Shown: piece by piece, positions 31,417 through 38,104 of the stretch
How the letters are laid out: every line of letters begins with the position of its first letter
Position numbering within the stretch: the first letter of the stretch is position 1
Assembly: GCA_014804975.1 (NCBI GenBank)
Contig: JAAUYT010000037.1
Location: 1-39,186 of the forward strand
DNA: 39,186 nucleotides
Direction: 5' to 3'
DNA from: Clostridia bacterium
GTDB taxonomy: Bacteria > Bacillota > Clostridia > Christensenellales > Borkfalkiaceae
Position numbers and translations under genes: made by a program
The notes under the pieces: generated by a model
Database searches by the model: none
The model's input: the letters and a program-made list of their open reading frames with translations, nothing else
Told to the model about the DNA's origin: nothing

Positions 31417-32529
31417 ATGAAAAAAGTATTTGCAGGCATTCTTTCTGCGACAGTGCTCGTCGCTTGCGCAGTAGCGGCAGTCGGCTGCGGAAACAATTAC
31501 GGTGAAACCTATACGGGCGCCCTTTCCGAACAGTCGTACACGAGCTCGGCGGACGCGGTTCAGGGCTTCCTTTCCGAAGAACTGAGCGGTATGGCGGTCA
31601 CGGCGGTTTACGTGGATTCCACGGTAGAGAAAACGTACACCGCGGCAGAGGCGGCTCAGCTTCTTACGCTTAGCGAAGAGGACGCGAACGGACTTCAATC
31701 GGCGGAGCAGATCGAGGTGCAGTATACCGAAACCACTTTGAATGCAGGAACCTATTCGCTGTACGCTGCGGATCAGCCCCAGACGTTCAGACGTATCGTC
31801 TACGTGCTTTGCTATACGGACGGCGGATATAAGTACTTCACGCCCGTTCTCGAAAAGGGAGAAACGCTCACGGCAAGCTATTTCGATTCCGTGTTCGATT
31901 TACATAAATACCTTAACTGCACGATGAATACGAGCGGAAAAATTCAGGTTTCCATGATGGGTCAGACCCAAAAAGCGAACGTCAGCGCAGTCACGAAGTG
32001 CACGGAAACGGCGCTCTACGGAAAATCGACTGCCCAGGGACAGACCTATGAAGTCTATCTTTTAGATTCCCCGAGCGGAATAAAGGCGGCAGTGAAAGAG
32101 AACAAAAGTCCTTGGATGATTGAAGAAGGAATGTTTGATGAGATCTTTGGCGGAGAGATCAAAACGGTAAGCGAATATCTGCTTGCGAATTTCGATATGG
32201 AGTTCGGCGGACTCGATCACACCTGCTTTAAAAAGACCGCTACGGGATATGAGCTCAGAGAGGGAATGGGCAGTTTGTACGTACAGAAGCTTTTGGATCA
32301 GTATATGCCCGGTTTCACCGAGCAATTCGGTACTTTGCCCGATTGCGATTTGACTTACGAAATCAAGATTGCAGACGGCAGAGTTTCAGATCTTAGAATG
32401 AAATTCAGTTTCACGCTTACCGCAAGCGGCATTACCGTTTCCGAAAAGATCGATGAAACGGTGAAGTTCTCGAACTTCGGCTCTACGAAGGTAACCGTTC
32501 CCGCCGAAGTACAGGCGTTGCTCGGCTAA
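31417..32529 (+). CDS. Secreted lipoprotein of unknown function
   Basis: The protein has 370 residues. The signal peptide is followed by two possible lipidation sites, Cys17 (LVAC) and Cys24 (AVGC). Cys24, followed by GNN, gives the more usual signal length. The mature part has two similar beta-rich halves. The end, FSNFGSTKVTVPAEVQ, is like that of LolA/LppX-fold lipoproteins and like the end of the lipoprotein at 516-1232. It has an exact-consensus promoter and its own terminator, so it may be abundant. The ligand is unknown. Confidence 0.82.
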   Translation: MKKVFAGILSATVLVACAVAAVGCGNNYGETYTGALSEQSYTSSADAVQGFLSEELSGMAVTAVYVDSTVEKTYTAAEAAQLLTLSEEDANGLQSAEQIEVQYTETTLNAGTYSLYAADQPQTFRRIVYVLCYTDGGYKYFTPVLEKGETLTASYFDSVFDLHKYLNCTMNTSGKIQVSMMGQTQKANVSAVTKCTETALYGKSTAQGQTYEVYLLDSPSGIKAAVKENKSPWMIEEGMFDEIFGGEIKTVSEYLLANFDMEFGGLDHTCFKKTATGYELREGMGSLYVQKLLDQYMPGFTEQFGTLPDCDLTYEIKIADGRVSDLRMKFSFTLTASGITVSEKIDETVKFSNFGSTKVTVPAEVQALLG

Positions 32530-32550
32530 GAAAAAATTACAACGAAAAAA

Positions 32551-32573
32551 GCGCACCGAAAGGTGCGCTTTTT
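32551..32573 (+). terminator. Terminator of the lipoprotein gene
   Basis: Stem GCGCACC (32551-32557), loop GAAA, GGTGCGC (32562-32568), five T. Upstream A residues extend the stem. Confidence 0.9.
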
Positions 32574-32609
32574 ACTTTTCAATAGCGATAGGGGAAGACA
32601 AAAGGCGCA

Positions 32610-32679
32610 CGCAGTTTTTGACGGTTGCATAGTATGAAGTAACCGCCCTCATTGGGGCAGTTTACGGGGGTTCTTACGA
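32610..32679 (+). promoter_or_regulatory. Possible structured leader of the ZIP transporter gene
   Basis: CGGTT and AACCG (about 32620-32645) can pair, and directly after them GCCC/GGGC form a second small hairpin that ends near the GGGGG ribosome binding site. Metal-transporter genes often have such leaders. I could not match it to the manganese (yybP-ykoY) or nickel-cobalt riboswitch consensus, and no clear promoter was seen. Confidence 0.3.
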
Positions 32680-33456
32680 ATGCAATGGTTTACTTCATTA
32701 GATGCTTGGGTGCAGGCGCTCCTTGCCTCGCTCATGATGTACTTGATGACGGCGCTCGGCGCGGCGACCGTGTTCTTCTCCAAAAAAATCAATAAGACCG
32801 TTATCACGGCGCTCACCGCACTTGCGGCGGGAATCATGATCGCGGCAAGCTTCTTTTCGCTTCTTCTTCCCGCAATCGAATACGAGAGCGCAGTGCCCTC
32901 CTATATCACCGTGACCGTCGGCTTTTTGCTCGGCGGCGCGTTTATCATTTTGAGCGATTTCGCGCTCTCCCGCTCGAAGCTATCCTTTTCTGCAATCGGC
33001 GATAAAAAGAACGCGCTTTTGTTCATTGCCGTAACGCTACATAATATTCCCGAGGGAATGTCGGTAGGGGTGGCGTTTGCGGTGTCCACCGTCGCTTCGG
33101 GGAACGCCGCGCTCTCCGCTTTTCTGCTTGCGGTGGGTATCGCGGTGCAGAACCTGCCCGAGGGAATGTGCGTTGCCTTTCCGCTCCGCGCAAAGGGCAT
33201 GAGCCCTTTAAGGAGCTTTCTCTTCTCGCAGGGCTCGGGCGCGATCGAAATTCCCGCCGCGATCATCGGCGCGCTTGCGGCGGGGGCAATCAGCGGACTG
33301 CTTCCGTGGGCGCTCTCCTTCTCTGCGGGCGCAATGATCGCAGTCGTCTGCTCCGAGCTCATTCCCGAATGCTTTTCGGGCAATAAGACGGTGGCGAGCG
33401 CGGGACTCGTCGCGGGGTTCTGTATCATGATGATTCTCGACGTGGCGCTGGGGTAA
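32680..33456 (+). CDS. ZIP-family divalent metal transporter
   Basis: The 258-residue protein has about eight membrane helices. ZIP proteins import zinc, iron or manganese. The two metal-binding motifs are HNIPEGMSVGVAFA and QNLPEGMCVAFPL. The second has Gln where many members have His, which may alter metal choice. A short polar loop with KKN (about residue 108) separates helices. It resembles the ZupT/GufA branch. It stands alone between a terminator and the SDR gene, so the metal cannot be inferred from neighbours. Confidence 0.92.
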   Translation: MQWFTSLDAWVQALLASLMMYLMTALGAATVFFSKKINKTVITALTALAAGIMIAASFFSLLLPAIEYESAVPSYITVTVGFLLGGAFIILSDFALSRSKLSFSAIGDKKNALLFIAVTLHNIPEGMSVGVAFAVSTVASGNAALSAFLLAVGIAVQNLPEGMCVAFPLRAKGMSPLRSFLFSQGSGAIEIPAAIIGALAAGAISGLLPWALSFSAGAMIAVVCSELIPECFSGNKTVASAGLVAGFCIMMILDVALG

Positions 33457-33513
33457 AAAGAATTTGCGGCTACGGGTATAAAATAACAAACGTTTGGAAA
33501 AAATCAATACGCT

Positions 33514-34383
33514 ATGGAAAAGAACGAAAAACGGGAACAGGAGACCGCAGAAAAGACTGCGGAAAAGACCGCAAACAAAATGGTGGAAAAGGCGCCCTAT
33601 AAGACGGCGGTGGTCGTAGGCGCGTCGTCGGGGATCGGCAGAGAGGCGGCGCTCATGCTTGCTTCGAAGGGCTACCGCGTGGTGAATATTTCGCGCACGC
33701 CCTGCAAGGGAGAAAAGGTCAAATCGATCTCCGCGGACGCGGCGCAGGAAGGGGAGCTTAAAAAGGCGATCGCAGACGCAGCCGAAAACGGAGGGATAGA
33801 CCTTCTCATCTATTCGGCGGGCTTCTCCATGTCCGCGCCCCTCGAATACGCCAAGAGCGGCGATTATCGGTATCTGTTCGAGGTCAATTATTTCGGCGCG
33901 ATCGAAGCAATCAAGGCGGCGCTTCCGTATCTCAAAAAAAGGGGCGGAAGGGCAATTTTGGTCGGGTCGCTCGCGGGGGATATTCCCGTTCCGTACGACG
34001 GCTTTTATTCCGCTTCGAAGGCGGCTCTCGTCATGCTTGCGCGCGAGGCAAACATGGAGCTTCGCGGGCGCGGCGTCAGAGTGAGCGCGCTTCTCCCCGG
34101 AGGCACTGCAACCGACTTCACCTATAACCGCATGGTGTATAAGGACGAAGCGACCGAGTACGCAGGCAGCGTAAAAAAGGCTTCGGCGGCGCTTGCGAAT
34201 ATGGAGCAGGGCGGTATGAGCGCTTCGCTCGTCGCGGGAGCGATCGTAAAGCTTGCCGAACGCAAAAACCCTCCGCCCGTCGTTTCGGTGGGACCTAAGA
34301 ACAGCTTCGTGCGGTTTATGAACAGAGTTCTCCCCGCCGAGCTCGTCGACCGCATGGTCATGCGCAAATTCAATCAAAAGTGA
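33514..34383 (+). CDS. Short-chain dehydrogenase/reductase
   Basis: The protein has 289 residues. The Rossmann motif is GASSGIG (about 35-41), the YSAG segment replaces the usual NNAG, and the catalytic set includes the Ser in LVGSLAGD and YSASK (Tyr about 165). The substrate loop ends in PGGTATDF. It most resembles SDRs that act on lipid-like or steroid-like substrates, but the substrate is unknown. An N-terminal tail repeats TAEK-like units (TAEKTAEKTANK) before the fold starts. The ribosome binding site is weak, and an internal ATG at 33580 is an alternative start. Confidence 0.9.
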   Translation: MEKNEKREQETAEKTAEKTANKMVEKAPYKTAVVVGASSGIGREAALMLASKGYRVVNISRTPCKGEKVKSISADAAQEGELKKAIADAAENGGIDLLIYSAGFSMSAPLEYAKSGDYRYLFEVNYFGAIEAIKAALPYLKKRGGRAILVGSLAGDIPVPYDGFYSASKAALVMLAREANMELRGRGVRVSALLPGGTATDFTYNRMVYKDEATEYAGSVKKASAALANMEQGGMSASLVAGAIVKLAERKNPPPVVSVGPKNSFVRFMNRVLPAELVDRMVMRKFNQK

Positions 34384-34394
34384 TATTGTAAATA

Positions 34395-34430
34395 AAAACA
34401 GCCGACAGAAATTATTCTGTCGGCTGTTTT
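34395..34430. terminator. Bidirectional terminator after the SDR gene
   Basis: AAAACAGCCGACAGAA (34395-34410), loop ATTA, and the exact complement (34415-34430) form a 16-bp stem with A/T ends on both sides. It can serve the SDR gene and the minus-strand gene whose stop is at 34412, inside the hairpin. Confidence 0.88.
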
Positions 34431-34663
34431 TTATTTTTCTTGGGTATCGGCTCCACAACGATACGGAATTGCAGCTGTTTTTTACGAAGATAAATTTTCA
34501 GCTCGTTATCCTTGCGGTATATTCTTCCGCCGAAACATACGTGTAACATCAAGTCAAGCTCCGCGCAAAATTCCTCTAATGGCGGAAGATTCAGTTCATT
34601 TATTTTTTTAATAATGTCAAATTCTTCTTCCTCTTCGATAAACGGTTTCTGTTCTTCGTCCAT
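34412..34663 (-). CDS. 83-residue acidic hypothetical protein
   Basis: The protein starts MDEEQKPFIEEEEEFD and has a strongly acidic N-terminal part, a helical middle (PPLEEFCAELDLML), and a short beta unit ending QLQFRIVVEPIPKKNKK. No known domain is seen. I chose ATG 34663, with AAGGAAA upstream, over an ATG at 34699. It is divergent from a double-HTH regulator and shares its palindrome-rich control region, so it is a likely target. It may be a distant paralogue of the 65-residue protein at 14978-15175. Confidence 0.65.
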   Translation of the reverse strand: MDEEQKPFIEEEEEFDIIKKINELNLPPLEEFCAELDLMLHVCFGGRIYRKDNELKIYLRKKQLQFRIVVEPIPKKNKKQPTE

Positions 34664-34722
34664 AATCGTTTTCCTTTTGTAAATATATTTTTCTATCAAT
34701 ATGCGCAGATTAGTGTGGCTCC

Positions 34723-34752
34723 ATTATACTGTGCGGAACTACGAAAATGCAA
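34723..34752 (-). promoter_or_regulatory. Promoter of the acidic protein gene
   Basis: On the minus strand, TTGCAT (34752-34747), 18 bases and TATAAT (34728-34723). It lies beside and within the left arm of the inverted repeat 34731-34774. Confidence 0.6.
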
Positions 34753-34774
34753 GCATTTTTTCGTACTTTCGCAC
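34731..34774. promoter_or_regulatory. Large inverted repeat, likely operator of the double-HTH regulator
   Basis: GTGCGGAACTACGAAAA (34731-34747) is repeated in reverse complement at 34757-34774 (as GTGCGAAAGTACGAAAAA), with 15 of 17 bases shared. The centre, ATGC-AA-GCAT, is also palindromic. It covers the spacer of the minus-strand promoter. Two equal sites fit a protein with two HTH domains. Confidence 0.55.
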
Positions 34775-34801
34775 AGAATATTTTTCGAAAGGTCTATATT
34801 T

Positions 34802-35242
34802 ATGAGTAATCTGTCGAAATTGTCTGACACACTGAACGAAATACTTGCCATTCGCGGTCTTACGAAAAGTTCGCTTGCAGAGGGAAGCGATATTCCCGTA
34901 TCGTGTATTTCGCAATATGCGAACGGAAAGCAAGCGCCTTATCTTGATACTTTAATAAAACTTGCCGATTATTTGCATTGTTCGATTGAGTATCTTTTAG
35001 GGCGTACGGACGATTGCTCCGAAAAAATTTATAAACCTTGCCCGCCCTTTGGGAAAAGACTTGAAGAATTAAGAAAGAAAAAGAATTACACTTCTCAATA
35101 CATTTATAGTCAAGATGGCATTTCCAAAAGTTCCTATTATTCATGGCGGCGCGGTGAAAGTTCGCCGACGCTTGAAAATTTGGTGACATTAGCGAAAGTA
35201 TTCGATTGTTCCGTAGACGAACTGCTCGGAAGAGAAGGCTAA
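34802..35242 (+). CDS. XRE regulator with two tandem HTH domains
   Basis: The 146-residue protein has two full XRE domains. The first is at about 8-68 (LNEILAIRGLTKSSLAEGSD, then SIEYLLGRTDD). The second is at about 82-146 (FGKRLEELRKKKNYTSQYIY, then SVDELLGREG). XRE proteins usually have one HTH and pair up, whereas here one chain could contact two sites. I chose ATG 34802, with AAAGG upstream, because the earlier in-frame start at 34715 lies before the operator region. It probably represses itself and the divergent acidic-protein gene. A toxin-antitoxin pair follows on its own promoter. Confidence 0.88.
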   Translation: MSNLSKLSDTLNEILAIRGLTKSSLAEGSDIPVSCISQYANGKQAPYLDTLIKLADYLHCSIEYLLGRTDDCSEKIYKPCPPFGKRLEELRKKKNYTSQYIYSQDGISKSSYYSWRRGESSPTLENLVTLAKVFDCSVDELLGREG

Positions 35243-35264
35243 ACAGATATTTGGCATAAAACTC

Positions 35265-35293
35265 TTGACAAAGCGCATATTATGTAGTACAAT
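35265..35293 (+). promoter_or_regulatory. Promoter of the toxin-antitoxin pair
   Basis: TTGACA (35265-35270), 17 bases and TACAAT (35288-35293). Confidence 0.8.
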
Positions 35294-35302
35294 CGTATTA
35301 CA
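35283..35302. promoter_or_regulatory. Putative antitoxin operator
   Basis: TGTAGTAC-AATC-GTATTACA is palindromic at seven of eight positions and overlaps the -10 box of the toxin-antitoxin promoter. Type II antitoxins usually repress their own operon at such a site. Confidence 0.55.
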
Positions 35303-35319
35303 AACAGGAGGAATCAGCA

Positions 35320-35544
35320 ATGGCTATTTCGTTGCGCGTAACCGAAAAGGAAAACGAACTCATCAAATCTTTTGCGAAACTCTACGGAGAATCCGTTTCG
35401 GAATATATCCGCCGCACCGTCATGGAGCGTATCGAGGACGAATTCGATTTACAGTGCTATCATACGGCAAAAGCCGAATACGACGAGAATCCCGAAACCG
35501 TAACCACCGAAGAGCTTGCCAAAGAGTTGGGCATTGATTTATGA
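35320..35544 (+). CDS. RelB/DUF6290-type antitoxin
   Basis: The 74-residue protein begins with a ribbon-helix-helix pattern (MAISLRVTEKENELIKSFAK, then SVSEYIRRTVMERI). A C-terminal arm with Asp/Glu and LAKELGI would wrap the toxin. Such antitoxins bind DNA as dimers and block a RelE-type toxin. CAGGAGG lies before ATG 35320. Its TGA overlaps the toxin ATG (ATGA), the standard coupling of this class. Confidence 0.88.
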   Translation: MAISLRVTEKENELIKSFAKLYGESVSEYIRRTVMERIEDEFDLQCYHTAKAEYDENPETVTTEELAKELGIDL

Positions 35545-35813
35545 TAAAGTTTCGGGTCGAATGGTCTTTAAGGGCGCAAAAACAAATGCGGAAATTCGAT
35601 AAATCTATTTCCGAATTGCTTTTGCGTTGGGTACATAAAAATTTAGACGGCTGTACGAATCCGCGCCAACACGGAAAAGCGTTGACCGCAAACCATGCGG
35701 GACAATGGCGCTACCGTGTGGGGGACTATCGGCTTATCGCCGAAATCGAAGACGACAAAGTTATCATTTTGATACTTTCCGTCGGGCACCGTAAAGAAAT
35801 ATACGAGAACTGA
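35541..35813 (+). CDS. RelE/ParE-superfamily toxin
   Basis: The 90-residue protein has the superfamily pattern: an N-terminal helical hairpin (WSLRAQKQMRKFDKSISE), then GQWRYRVGDYRLIAEIEDDKVIILILSVGHRKEIYE. The conserved Arg residues in WRYRVGDYR and the GHRKEIY end match RelE-type ribosome-dependent mRNA endonucleases rather than ParE gyrase poisons, though this is not certain. It overlaps the antitoxin by four bases and ends before a bidirectional terminator. Confidence 0.9.
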   Translation: MIKFRVEWSLRAQKQMRKFDKSISELLLRWVHKNLDGCTNPRQHGKALTANHAGQWRYRVGDYRLIAEIEDDKVIILILSVGHRKEIYEN

Positions 35814-35821
35814 ATCACAAA

Positions 35822-35853
35822 AACAAAAAACACCCTCGCGGGTGTTTTTTGTT
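35822..35853. terminator. Bidirectional terminator between the toxin and OPRT-like genes
   Basis: A 14-bp stem, AACAAAAAACACCC (35822-35835) with GGGTGTTTTTTGTT (35840-35853), loop TCGC. Confidence 0.85.
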
Positions 35854-35866
35854 ATCCTGATAACTT

Positions 35867-36511
35867 TTAAAGTTTCGAGTATCCGTAGCTATTCACGACG
35901 GCGTCTACCTTGACTCCCGCCTTACAGAGGGGACATTCGTTAGGCGCGTAGGAATCGTATTTGCCGATATCCATTGCATAGAAAAGTCTTTCCACGGGAA
36001 CGGAGAATTCGCCCACGTTAATTTGTTCGCCGAATTCGCCGCCGAACACGGTCGCCGCGCCTGCGGGCGTTCCGCCGTAGTAGACGATCCCTTCGAGCGC
36101 GCTTTTCAGCGTCATACCCGTCGTCGCCGTGGCAGTCAAAAGAAGCACGCTCTTATGCTGTACGTAGGGAACGAGGTTGTCCCTGAGAAAAAGTTTTTCG
36201 TTCGTGATTTCGGGCGTGATGACCGCGATATTCCGATCGACGTTGATGCCCGTTTTCGTAAGCTCCTCGGCAAGGAACGCGCCGATCATCTTCGTGCGTT
36301 CGAGCGTGATGACGGTATCGACGGGTTCGTTTTGAAAGCGGGCGGCAAACAGCTTTGCCGCGGCGCGGGCGCTCACCGATTCCGACTTGACGCGCGTCAT
36401 ATCGATAAAGTGGCTTACGTGCGAATGCTGCGTTGCAAAGTGTCCGTCCACGATTTTAATCGTCACTTGTCTGTTGCGCGCGGAAATGAGTTCGTAGGTA
36501 TCGTTATTCAT
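35867..36511 (-). CDS. Orotate-phosphoribosyltransferase-like protein with altered PRPP loop
   Basis: The protein has 214 residues and the phosphoribosyltransferase fold pattern: VDTVITLERTKMIGAFLAEEL, then VLLLTATATTGMTLKSALEGI. In OPRT the latter is VLVVEDVITTGGS, with acidic residues that bind the ribose of PRPP; here they are Thr-Ala. The C-terminal NECPLCKAG suggests a metal or structural site. It may be a salvage PRTase with other substrates or a non-catalytic relative. I chose ATG 36511, with AAGGGGAA upstream, over the ATG at 36535. It has no pyrimidine genes beside it. Confidence 0.72.
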   Translation of the reverse strand: MNNDTYELISARNRQVTIKIVDGHFATQHSHVSHFIDMTRVKSESVSARAAAKLFAARFQNEPVDTVITLERTKMIGAFLAEELTKTGINVDRNIAVITPEITNEKLFLRDNLVPYVQHKSVLLLTATATTGMTLKSALEGIVYYGGTPAGAATVFGGEFGEQINVGEFSVPVERLFYAMDIGKYDSYAPNECPLCKAGVKVDAVVNSYGYSKL

Positions 36512-36535
36512 AAATATGTTTCCCCTTAACAACAT

Positions 36536-36709
36536 TTTAATATAAAACGGCGGCGTTGTAAAGGGCGAAAGAAAATTTATTTTAAAAAAATAAGAAAATT
36601 TTTACAATTTAATTATGAAAAGTGTTTAAGTTCCTTAAAATGTAGTTATATAAATTAGTGTTATATAGGAAAATGAGGTTTAAACGTTAAGGAGAAGGCG
36701 GAGAGATAT
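36536..36709. other. AT-rich control region of grpE-dnaK
   Basis: No gene. I looked for CIRCE (TTAGCACTC-N9-GAGTGCTAA) and CtsR heptads and found neither. A direct repeat GTTATATA stands at 36645-36652 and 36660-36667, 15 bases apart, the first overlapping a possible -10 (TATAAA). hrcA is not upstream. AAGGAGAAGG lies before the grpE ATG. Confidence 0.4.
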
Positions 36710-38053
36710 ATGAAAAAATCAAAAGATCGTCTTCCCGAAAGAGGCAACGGAAATTCCTATAACGGTTACGGCTACGGGTATCCGCAGAACGGCTACGGTT
36801 ATTCGCAGGACGGGCATCAACAAAACAATGCGTATCAGCCAAGTGGCGGCTACGGCGGTTATCAGCAGGAGGGTTATCCGCAGAACGGCGGATATCAGCA
36901 ACAGCAGAATAACGGCTACCCCAATTACCAACAGGAAGGCTATCCGCAAAGCGCTTATCAACAGAACAACGGGTATCAGAACGGTTACGGCTACGGCTAT
37001 CCCGGTTACGGTTACCCCGGTTACGGTGCGTACGGCGGTTACGGAAGCTACGGTGGTTACGGCGGCTACGGTGGCTACGGCTATGGCTATCCCGGTTACG
37101 GTTATCCCGGCTACGGCGGATACGGCGGTTACGGAGGTTATCCCCAAATGAACTATATAGCGGACAACTATCCGCAGGAAGATTACGGAAATCCGTACGC
37201 CACGAACGGGCAGGCACAACCTGAAAACGGAACGGTCGCGGCTCCGCAAAACAATGCACAGCCTGCGGCGGCGCAACAACCCGCAACGCAAGCTCCCGTG
37301 CAAACGGTTTCGCAGCCCGCTCCCGAACCTGCACCCGGGCCCGCTTCCGAGCCCGTAGAGGCGCCTGCACCTGCGGCGCAACAGTCGGCGCAAGAAGCGC
37401 AACCTGTTCAGCCTGCGCAGCCCGCACCTGATCAACCCGCACCCGCGCAGCCCGCTCCCGAGGAGACGACGGAGCCTGCTCCCGCAGAAACGCCTGGGCC
37501 GCAAGAGACACCCGCACCCGAAACTGCGACGGCGCCCGAGACGGCGGCACCGCAAGCGGACGCGGAGAGCTCGTTGAACGGGAATGAAGAGACCGCATCC
37601 GAGGAAGGTTCTTCCGAAGAGGTCGATCCTTTGAGGGCGGAGGCGGAAGATCTCAAACGCAAGTGGTACGCGGTCACTGCGGAGTACGAAAACTACCGTA
37701 AGCGTACTGCGAACGTCAGACAGGAAGCCTATCTTGAAGGAAGAGCGGATATCGTAAAGAAACTGTTCCCCATCGGGGATAACCTCGACAGAGCGGTCAA
37801 GAGCTGTCAGGACGAGACGACGAGAAAGGGTATCGAAATGGTGCTTGCCGCATTCGACAAGCTGCTCGAATCGGAAAATATCACGGTGATCGATCCTGTG
37901 GGGCAACCCTTCGATCCGAACGAATGCGAAGCAATCATGGCGAATGATCCCGTAGAGGGGCAGGAGAGCGGCATCGTAACCGAAGTGTACGTGAAGGGTT
38001 ACGCACAAAACGGAAAGGTGCTCCGTTACGCGCAAGTCATCGTAACGAAGTAA
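36710..38053 (+). CDS. grpE: GrpE with a long prion-like N-terminal extension
   Basis: GrpE is the nucleotide exchange factor of DnaK. The protein has 447 residues, against about 190-220 in typical GrpE. The normal part starts near 306: a long helix with LKRKWYAVTAEYENYRKRT, then LFPIGDNLDRAV and the beta-wing end NGKVLRYAQVIVTK. Before it lie a Tyr/Gly/Gln/Asn-rich segment (about 14-165, with runs such as GYGYPGYGYPGYG), a Pro/Ala/Gln segment (about 165-280) and a Glu/Ser linker. The Tyr-Gly segment resembles low-complexity domains that phase-separate. No stop or frameshift interrupts it, and AAGGAGAAGG precedes ATG 36710. dnaK follows in the same direction. Confidence 0.93.
   Translation: MKKSKDRLPERGNGNSYNGYGYGYPQNGYGYSQDGHQQNNAYQPSGGYGGYQQEGYPQNGGYQQQQNNGYPNYQQEGYPQSAYQQNNGYQNGYGYGYPGYGYPGYGAYGGYGSYGGYGGYGGYGYGYPGYGYPGYGGYGGYGGYPQMNYIADNYPQEDYGNPYATNGQAQPENGTVAAPQNNAQPAAAQQPATQAPVQTVSQPAPEPAPGPASEPVEAPAPAAQQSAQEAQPVQPAQPAPDQPAPAQPAPEETTEPAPAETPGPQETPAPETATAPETAAPQADAESSLNGNEETASEEGSSEEVDPLRAEAEDLKRKWYAVTAEYENYRKRTANVRQEAYLEGRADIVKKLFPIGDNLDRAVKSCQDETTRKGIEMVLAAFDKLLESENITVIDPVGQPFDPNECEAIMANDPVEGQESGIVTEVYVKGYAQNGKVLRYAQVIVTK
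36749..37160 (+). repeat. Tyr-Gly codon repeat region inside grpE
   Basis: Imperfect repeats of GGCTACGG- and TATCCCGG-type units code for YG, GYGYP and GGYGGY runs. A block for GYGYPGYGYPGYG occurs twice (about 36985-37030 and 37080-37125), suggesting growth by duplication. Strain-to-strain length changes are likely here. Confidence 0.75.
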
Positions 38054-38104
38054 GCAATAAAAAAATATAATTCAAAATAAGGTTTAAAAAAAGGAGAAAA
38101 AACA

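Noticed and set aside
32580-32679. A yybP-ykoY or nickel-cobalt riboswitch before the ZIP gene
   Set aside because: Some GGGG and hairpin elements are present but the conserved loops of those classes were not found.
36536-36709. A CIRCE or CtsR heat-shock operator before grpE
   Set aside because: Neither the CIRCE inverted repeat nor tandem CtsR heptads are present.
36749-37160. A CRISPR-like or minisatellite array
   Set aside because: The units are irregular, very short and in frame as Tyr/Gly/Pro codons, without unique spacers; it is coding low complexity.
36719-38035. A 438-codon open frame antisense to grpE
   Set aside because: It is a by-product of the repetitive codons on the plus strand; the GrpE reading has a recognisable domain, start signal and neighbour.
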